A DNA stretch of 64,000 nt from Emergomyces orientalis (taxonomy: Eukaryota > Ascomycota > Eurotiomycetes > Onygenales > Ajellomycetaceae), in assembly GCA_002110485.1 (NCBI GenBank), contig MOWL01000067.1, forward strand, positions 1,178,001 to 1,242,000, read 5' to 3'. Position numbers and translations under genes: made by a program. Positions 56,951-64,000 of the stretch are shown here, one piece after another. The notes beneath the pieces were generated by a model. That model made no database searches and had not been told where the DNA came from. It saw nothing but the letters and a program-made list of their open reading frames with translations. How positions within the stretch are numbered: position 1 is the first letter of the stretch; each line of letters begins with the position of its first letter.

Positions 56951-58163
56951 TCATGGGTACGGAGGCAACCTTTCGCGTCCCGAATATGCCGAGCTGCCAG
57001 CTTGGAAATACGGGTGCATGCAGGCTTGCTTTGCGGAAATGCGTCGTGCAGGATCATATTCGAGCAGGGCATCTAGAAGATCGAGGCCGTTCCGTTCCAG
57101 GCCGGGAACAAGCTTTCGCGTCTCTTCACGCTTCCATTTAGGAAATGAGACTTTGAAGTCGGGGAATGAAGTGACACCGGGCCATGTATTCTCGTCCGGC
57201 GTTCCGAGGAGCCTAAATTTTCGTGCGTGTCAGCTGGCATAGGAAAAAGCAGGCGAAGGAATTTGAGCAGAGGTGGACAGAAAAAGTAGACTTACTTAAA
57301 GATCTTAAAAATTTCATCAATTTCAGAATCTCCTGGAAATAACGGCTTGCGCGTGCACATTTCCGCAAAAATAGCACCGACGGACCACATGTCGACACCA
57401 GTGGAATATTGACGGCCGCCTAAAAGGATTTCCGGGGCACGATACCATAGCGTAACAACCTCGAAAAAAATTAGCAATGCTTTTTGCATCTGGGCACTAG
57501 GAACACTTACCTCGTGGGTGTATGTACGCAAGGGAACACCGAAAGCTCGAGCCAGCCCGAAATCCGCCAACTTAAGATTACCCTCGCGATCAATTAAGAG
57601 ATTCTGAGGCTTCAGGTCGCGATGGAGTACTCGATGGCTGTGACAGTACCGTATACCTTCGACAAGTTGAGCCATAAACTTTTTGACCATAGCTTCGCCC
57701 AGTCCAAGTCTATTCATATCTAGTGTCGAACCGTCGGGTAGAGCCTTGCCACGACCTCCTTCGCTCACAGGAAGTGCCTCCATATACTTTTTCAGGTCGA
57801 GATCCAGGAATTCGAAGACGAGATATAGCTTGTGGCCATCAGCGTGGACAATGTTGAAGAGTCGAACAATATTGGGGTCGTGCATTTCTTTCAGGAGAGA
57901 GATTTCTCGGATGGCAGTACTGGGGACGCCCTCATCCTCAGCCTCAAGTCGAATCTTCTTCAAGGCAACAATGCGACTAGGATGTGTGAGATCTCGAGCT
58001 TTATAGACCACACCGTAGGTTCCTAAATATATGACGTTGTGCATTAGCAAAACCATCCATTACCATCACTGTTGCCAAGGTGAAATTGGGTATGGTCGAG
58101 ATATGGAAGCGACAGGTTTAGCTTACCCTCCCCAATCTTCTCAATCTTCTGATAATTCTCCAT
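56951..58163 (-). CDS. cdc2: Cyclin-dependent kinase Cdc2/NimX (CDK1)
   Basis: Four exons: 58163-58127, 58022-57511, 57459-57296, 57212-56951 (324 aa, matching the family length). MENYQKIEKIGEG splices into TYGVVYKARD, completing the Gly-rich loop with Thr14-Tyr15, the inhibitory phosphorylation sites. PSTAIRE is present (GVPSTAIREISLL), as are HRDLKPQN, DFGLARAFG and the activation segment RTYTHEV joined by a 51-nt intron to VTLWYRAPE. The insert ALPVSEGGRGKALPDGSTLD is typical of filamentous-fungal Cdc2. The end reads KWKREETRKLVPGLERNGLDLLDALLEYDP and SGRERLPPYP. The kinase drives G1/S and G2/M with cyclin partners. It is divergent from the AlkB gene. Confidence 0.97.
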
Positions 58164-58754
58164 GCTAGTAGATTTATGTCCTACAGAGATTTACCAAACG
58201 ATAACACCCAGTTTCTTTCTCACACAGGCGCTGTTTGTATACTGCTTGCTGTCAGGAAAGGCTAGGGCCTGGTCGGTAGCGGGGGAACGGCAAAGCGAGT
58301 GCAAGTAACGGGCTCTAATAAAATAAAACGACGCGCTTAGTGAGTCGTGCTGTAGTGGTTAGTACAAATTCTCTCTGGAGAACGCCAGAAGTAGCCTTGG
58401 TGCTATGTCATTGTCGAGAAGTTGGCGCTGTCAAAATTCTTTTCCCTGAGACGTTGGCGTCGGTGGTGGGCGGCGAGGGTATTTTGTTTGCTTTCTGTGG
58501 TTTCTCTGGTTTCTGGAGTTTACATTTTATCCCAAACAAACACGGCGCCTGTTGATCAACACGCGCCTCACCGCCCAGAGAGCCGCAGCCACTCACAGCG
58601 GGATACCAGACGGCAGAATATGCGCCGTGCTTTAAAGCAAGCGAGGGACGGATATTTTTTATCTTTAAGAAACTCGTTTTATTCCTAGGTCTCAGCTGAG
58701 ACCAAAAAAATTGGACCTAGAAGTTGGCTTGTTCAGGAATTACAACGGGTCGCA
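58164..58754. promoter_or_regulatory. Divergent promoter region cdc2 / AlkB
   Basis: 591 bp between divergent ATGs. Short frames here have no motif. A tRNA D-arm-like string (GTAGTGGTTAGTAC, about 58352-58365) has no matching T-arm. Confidence 0.5.
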
Positions 58755-59893
58755 ATGGTGGAGATCGCGCGGCTTAATGCCCATGAAAGGCCGCCCACCG
58801 TCATCCGCCAATTGTACAAGGAATACCGCAATTTGAAATCTTCAGAGATCGACTCGCATCCCTTGATTCTAGATCCCCAGCGACAGTCTAGCAATGGCCT
58901 CAACAATGGTCTACAGAGTGAGGGCTATGTGTCTCGTCAATCTATTTCGTTGGCCTTGGACCGGTCGCTGCAATGTCAGATATCCAAGGAGAAGCTGAAA
59001 GACATCCCTATATTCACACATCAGGCAATTCCAGGTGAGAGACTCTCCGATCGATGACGGAGGATCTTGGTACTGACACAGTTAATCGCTAACATCTCCC
59101 AGGCCTACGTATTATACCATCCCTTATGCCCCCTGCTGCGCAGATTGAGTTGTTGTCCCGTATCTTCCACCGCGACCTATCAAACGAAAACCATAAGACC
59201 AATATCCATCTCCATTACCATATGACATATCCTAAACTACCAGAAACTCCCTCCAACGACGATATTATAACATGCCACGAGGGTCGTAATTCCTCCCTAG
59301 GGAACAGAGGCTCATTTTTCCAAGATAACCCAGCTCGAGAACTAGCCCCTAGGGACCCTTCAGTCCATCTGCCGCTGTCAATAACATCATTTCTTGAAAA
59401 AAAGCTGCGTTGGATGACACTTGGCGGGCAATACAATTGGACGGATAAGGTGTACCCTGCTGAAGTACCCCCTCACTTCCCGGAAGATATCGCCAGCCTG
59501 CTCCGCCATATCTTCCCTGAAACCAAAGCGGAGGCTGCAATTGTAAACCTTTATTCTCCTGGTGATACTCTCAGTGTCCATAGAGATGTAAGCGAAGAAT
59601 GTGACACCGGGTTAATAAGTATCAGTTTTGGATGCGATGGCCTTTTTATGGTAGGCCACGAAGATGGTGCTGGTTGTGAGGTTATCCGGCTGCGTTCCGG
59701 CGATGCCGTCTACATGACTGGTCAGTCAAGGTTTGCTTGGCATGCTGTACCCAAAATCATTCCGTCAACATGTCCTGACTGGTTAGCGGACTGGCCCGGC
59801 ACTTCTGCTCGGTTCAAACAATGGCGGGGTTGGATGTCGAACAAAAGAATCAACCTCAACGTAAGACAGATGAAGGAGGACGATGGGGGCTGA
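58755..59893 (+). CDS. ALKBH1-type AlkB 2-oxoglutarate/Fe(II) dioxygenase
   Basis: Two exons: 58755-59034 and 59103-59893 (356 aa). The jelly-roll core is clear: NLYSPGDTLSVHRDVSEE gives the iron ligands His253 and Asp255, the distal His307 is in FAWHAVPKI, and RINLNVRQ supplies the 2-oxoglutarate-binding Arg (about 342) and the second conserved Arg (348). ISFGCDGLFMVG is the family beta strand. The order and the RINLNVRQ end match ALKBH1 rather than ALKBH2/3/8. The N-terminal 95 residues are helical and fungus-specific. Family members demethylate methylated bases in DNA, tRNA or mRNA; the substrate here is not deducible. Confidence 0.92.
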
Positions 59894-60359
59894 CTAATCT
59901 GCTCCGTGGGTGCGGAGTTTCGCTCAACTCTCCGTACAACGAGAATGAATTTCAAGGTTGTCACCGGCGCCAGGCTACTCCAGGCAGTGTTTAGTAGTGG
60001 ATGCGCTACGCACATCCCAGCTTGGGAGGCAATCTACCGGGACATGTGGTGCTCATGCTACGTTTAAAATAATTTACCCCACAGTCCATTTTAAGTTACT
60101 AAAGCATCAATACGGTCCGTAGTTGTACGCAAACTCCTCTTGACTCTGTTGACTACAACATCAAAACGCAGCCATATATAAGTTTGGCCCCACCCATTCC
60201 CATATGAGCTGCCTATGTTAGAGTACAACCACTAGTTTCGACTCCGATCCCTTGCTACCTTTCCAAAGTTGATAACCCCTTGTCCCAGTTCCCACTTTTC
60301 AATTCCCCTCACATTGATACCCAATTGCATCCCTAGACCCTCAAACACATCCGGGCAAC
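59894..60359. other. Intergenic between AlkB and amidase
   Basis: 466 bp between tandem plus-strand genes; pyrimidine-rich before the amidase ATG, as often seen in fungal promoters. Confidence 0.55.
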
Positions 60360-62374
60360 ATGATGGCTACAGGAACGTCTTGGGAAGCCACTGCCAAAGC
60401 AAAACGTGAATCCCTTCTGAATCTCCTTCCGGAGAAATGGCGAATTCCAACTCCGATACCCCCTGCCAGCGAGTTACGAGACGTGACCAAGTACATCCAG
60501 CAATTCCTTTCTCCTCGAGAAAATGAAATCACCGAATTGGATACTGTCAGTCTGGCGCAGCGCACCGCCACTGGCCAATTGACCGCTGTTGAGGTGACGG
60601 AGGCGTTTTGTCACAGGGCAGCTCTTGCGCATCAACTTGTGCGTATCATTCGCATCCCCATCGTCATGTTTAGTTAATAGAACTCCAGAACTGTTTTTAT
60701 TAACCCATAATATCTCAGGTCAATTGCCTGCATGAAATCTTCTTTGATGCTGCTCTTGAGAATGCAAAGAATCTCGACGCATACTTCGCAGAGCACAAAA
60801 AGCCTGTTGGGCCTCTCCATGGTATCCCCATCAGTTTAAAGGATCAGTTCCATGTAAAGGGGGTGGAAACCACCATGGGCTACGTTGGTTGGATTGGCAC
60901 GTTCCAAGGCCAAAAAGGGGATCCGCGACGGCTAGTTTTCGAAAGCGAGCTAGTCAAGGAACTCCGTGCTGCTGGAGCAGTGCTCCACTGCAAAACAAGT
61001 GTCCCTGCAACTTTGATGTGTGCTGAAACTGTCAACAATATCATTGACTACACTTGGAACCCAAAAAATCGCCATTTATCTTGTGGCGGAAGCTCCGGAG
61101 GTGAAGGCGCACTCATTTCGCTTAGAGGGTCTGCGGGCGGGTTTGGCACTGATATTGGCGGAAGTGTGCGGATCCCAGCGGTCTATAATGGCCTTTATGG
61201 TATCAGGCCCTCAGCCGGCAGAATCCCTTACGAAGGCGCAGCTAACTCAATGGATGGCCAAAACTCCATAAACTCTGTTATTGGCCCCCTTGCGACTACC
61301 CCGAGTGGGCTGAAGCTCTTGTTCCAGTCTGTACTCAGCCAAAAGCCATGGCTTCATGATCCACTGGCAATTGAGCTACCATGGCGGGATGAGATGGAAC
61401 AAGAAATGTTAAGTCTGATTAAGAATTCTGTTGCGGGGAAAGGTCAGCTTGCGTTCGGCATTATGAGTTCGGATGATCACGTTCAGCCAGTTCCCCCGGT
61501 TGCTAGAGCCTTGCGAATTATGAGAGCTACCCTAGAGAAGTTGGGGCATAAGGCAAGCAAACCTGCCATTATACTTGCCAGTGCTCTTCGGCGCAGCGAT
61601 GGCTAACGACCTTAGCAGGTTATTGAATGGAAGCCACCGTCACACCAAAAGGCTTCGAAATTAGCAGTATGTATAACCAATCGCATGACCCCTGTTTAGG
61701 ACTCTACTTAACTCAATTTTTTTTCCAACACGACGGTAGACCACAATATTTACTCTTGACGGCGGCGCCGATGCACACTCTCAATTTAAGCTATCAGGTG
61801 AAGCCTTTATACCCGAACTGTCCATCTTTTTCGACGATAACCCAAGAGAGCAAAAGAACGCCCAGCAAGTTGCGGCGATTAACGTCGCCAAACGTGAATA
61901 CCAAAAGCAGTACCTAGAATACTGGAACAGTACCGCAGAGTTGACAGGAACGGGCCGACCCGTGGATGGATTTTTTTGCCCCGCAGCCCCATTCCCCGCT
62001 GCACGAAGAGGTAAAACCAACGACGTCAACTATACCATGTTTGTGAATGTGTTGGATTACAGTTCGATCATTATCCCGGTGACTATCGCTGATAAAGCGG
62101 TGGATATCGTGGACGCTGGCTATACGCCGTTAAATGATTTAGATAAGACCATTCATGACGAATGTAAGTTGATGAACTATCGTTATATCCCCCCCCCCTT
62201 TTTTTTGTTTCTTTACCTACTTTGCTCGGGGTTTAATTTTGTATGCTGTAAACAGATGATGCCGAAATTTATGATGGTGCCCATGTCGGCCTTCAACTTG
62301 TTGGGAGGAGATTCCAGGAAGAAAAATTGATTGCGTTGGCGGAATATGTGGGAGAAGCGGTCAAAGCTGTATAG
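60360..62374 (+). CDS. Amidase-signature hydrolase (fungal acetamidase type)
   Basis: Five exons: 60360-60638, 60719-61552, 61619-61666, 61740-62163, 62256-62374 (567 aa). Phases agree throughout. The catalytic Ser-cisSer-Lys triad is visible: Lys134 in GIPISLKDQF, cis-Ser218 in CGGSSGGEGAL and nucleophile Ser242 in GTDIGGSVRIPA. Splicing restores EKLGHK|VIEWKPPSHQ and then TIFTLDGGADAHSQF, both typical of the fungal amidase family. Intron 2 is GC-AG (AAG|GCAAGC..AGCAG). Exon 3 is only 48 nt. The C terminus HVGLQLVGRRFQEEKL is conserved. It hydrolyses an amide to acid and ammonia; which amide is unknown. No signal peptide, so cytosolic. Confidence 0.92.
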
Positions 62375-63608
62375 ATTCGGGATCGAGAGACAGTGACAGA
62401 GGTGGCATTTCTGTTTCAGCTAGTTAGTTTACTACTGTCTAACAATTGACAGTGCAGTTTTATGCAATTTATCTTTTTGTTTCCTTCCTTTCCTCCCTCC
62501 CTCCTATTACGTGGGCGGCTCTTTCGTCGAAGAATTGTGGTATCTATACTCTGTAGTAAATTATTCATAGTTATGGATTCGCCCAGCCACCCCATTTTTT
62601 CTAACAATACTATTCCCTGCTGCCCCAGCCCTAGAGGCAACCTATCCTTCCACTGGACAGTCAGCCGAGAAAGAGAGAACAGGAAAGAAAAGAAAAACCA
62701 TCGCCGGTTTATGAGATTTGAGGTTCTTATTGTCGTGCATGCTACTTGGAAATTATTTCCAAAGATAAAAATGCATGTTAAAGGGGTTTTTTTTTCGGGT
62801 TTCTTGTAAAATAAACTTTTTGATATGCATCGTCCAAAGCTAGGAGAATATTGTAGATATAGTTCTTCTACAGAAGAATAAGTACTAAAAATTATTATCG
62901 TAAAACTCGAGAATCAGGAGCCGGAATGGCCAAATGTTCTCCGCTGTTAAATCGGGAGCGGAACAGAGCCATCGCTTCGTGATAGATTGTGAGGGGTTTA
63001 ACTATTATAGCACTTTCTATCAGCCAGAAAACCGGTTTTAACCATAACTATCTCCTCTCCACCATCGTTGATTATCGGCCAAAATATACATATCCAAAAT
63101 TCATCGATTAGGAATTCTCCACTATCCTCTTGCTCTCATTATTATTAGTGGTTTTCGGTTCTCCTCTATCTGCAGCGACCAAAGCACACACCAAAGCACA
63201 GCCCCTAACTAACTACCAGGCTTAGGTACCTTGCCCTGCTAGCAAAGATCTACTGTGCAGCAAGTACCGCGCCTACCAATGAGGACGGCCTATCTATCTC
63301 GACTTTTTTCTTTTCGACCAACTTCCCCCAACGGCCGCAGAGAGAGGAGAGCTGCACGCGAGGCTGTCCTCTGCCAATCAGCCTACATTCCGCTCCTTGC
63401 TATTATTGACCTGCCCTCACTCTCCTTTGGGTGACCAGTGTTGCTCCTGTCGTTCTCTCTCTATTTCTCGTTTAATACAGCGCCCTCCCACCGTAGAACC
63501 CTCCCTCTATTCATCCCGACAATAACGCGAACCCCTTGAATTAGACACTCAGCCTTGTCAGTGGTACATGTACATAACAGTGCGGAACGAACCATCACAC
63601 CACCAGCT
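62375..63608. other. Intergenic / long 5' leader of the last gene
   Basis: 1.2 kb without a supported gene; pyrimidine-rich and GC-rising toward the ATG at 63609, suggesting a promoter and a long 5' untranslated region. Confidence 0.5.
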
Positions 63609-64000
63609 ATGAATGAATCCGTTTCCGCTCGGACAGATACCCCCGAGGGGTCAACCGCCGGCGAGGAGGGCCATAGCCAAGCTGGCTCAAAAACCCCCGC
63701 CCTCAAGGACAAGCAATGCCAGTACTGCCACCAACCCTTCACCTCCTCCTCCCTCGGGCGCCACCTTGACCAGTACCTGTTCAAAAAGAAGCCGGATGGT
63801 GTACATGATGTTGAGGAAATACGGCGTTTGCGCAGCGGCATCACGCGGCGAACGGCGCGTAACTCGAGTGCGAAGCGGGAGAGCCCCGGTATCGCTTCTC
63901 CAGTGACCATGACACCCAAAGCTTCCGACACTGAATCCAGGACTGAAAATGGCCCGCGCCTGAATGGCAAGCCAGGCAAAACTGGGTTTCAGGTGCTGCT
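63609..64000 (+). CDS. Conserved zinc-finger-like fungal protein, 5' part
   Basis: Open from the ATG at 63609 (MNESVSARTDTPEG) to the window end, so the C terminus and any introns are missing. Residues about 35-70 carry KDKQCQYCHQPFTSSSLGRHLDQ, a C-x2-C...H motif resembling a single zinc finger, followed by KKKPDGVHDVEEIRRLR and an Arg-rich ITRRTARN. I recall this block as conserved in Eurotiomycetes in an unnamed protein. The remainder seen is Ser/Thr/Pro-rich and likely disordered. Function unknown; nucleic-acid binding is only a guess from the Cys/His and Arg content. Confidence 0.75.
   Translation, partial: MNESVSARTDTPEGSTAGEEGHSQAGSKTPALKDKQCQYCHQPFTSSSLGRHLDQYLFKKKPDGVHDVEEIRRLRSGITRRTARNSSAKRESPGIASPVTMTPKASDTESRTENGPRLNGKPGKTGFQVL

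Noticed and set aside
57100..57140. Apparent frameshift at the C-terminal end of Cdc2
   Set aside because: On rereading, the base order is GAAGAGACG and the frame KWKREETRKLVPG is intact.
58345..58420. tRNA-like string with a D-arm/A-box (GTAGTGGTTAG)
   Set aside because: No T-arm or B-box sequence follows and the putative anticodon stem closes on a four-base loop.

Overview
The window is nuclear DNA of a filamentous ascomycete. Genes have short spliceosomal introns (about 50-140 nt, GT..AG with CTAAC/CTAAT-like branch sites), intergenic tracts are long, and several protein families are fungus-specific (Kch1, Rei1, NACHT-ankyrin NLR, DUF6536-type membrane proteins). From recalled protein similarity I would place it in Eurotiomycetes, probably Onygenales; that placement is inference, not demonstrated. 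Many apparent ORFs open with TTG or GTG, so starts and exon joins below were rebuilt by hand from splice signals, reading phase and family conservation.

Left part (1-26.5 kb) is mostly housekeeping: a Kch1-type potassium channel-like membrane protein (minus), an MFS transporter (minus), a degenerate membrane/coiled-coil tract (9.8-13.2 kb) next to an AT-rich block, then Mam3/CNNM-type DUF21-CBS protein (plus), ribosome biogenesis factor Rei1 (minus), an AZUL-HECT ubiquitin ligase (plus, divergent from Rei1) and a histidine-phosphatase family protein (plus).

Middle part (26.5-56 kb) is gene-poor and accessory in character. It holds one conserved unknown protein (29.2-30.7 kb), a signal-peptide FAD/dithiol oxidoreductase, a NACHT-ankyrin NLR broken by one frameshift, a divergent DUF6536-type polytopic membrane protein, an alpha/beta-hydrolase-fold protein lacking the usual serine elbow, a calpain-like protease with a highly charged tail, a short Zn2Cys6-like protein and an F-box/ankyrin protein.

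Right part (56.9-64 kb) returns to core genes: the cell-cycle kinase Cdc2/NimX (minus), a divergent ALKBH1-type AlkB dioxygenase (plus), an amidase-signature hydrolase (plus) and the start of a conserved zinc-finger-like protein that runs off the window end.

No CRISPR array, rRNA, convincing tRNA or intact transposon was found. The points most worth checking are the NLR frameshift and its 25-nt Walker A micro-exon, two GC-AG introns, a GTTT microsatellite that forms a 5' splice site, stop-free 3n introns in the MFS gene and in the Cdc2 activation segment, the pseudo-hydrolase, and the coiled-coil pseudogene with CAG-to-TAG-type stops.
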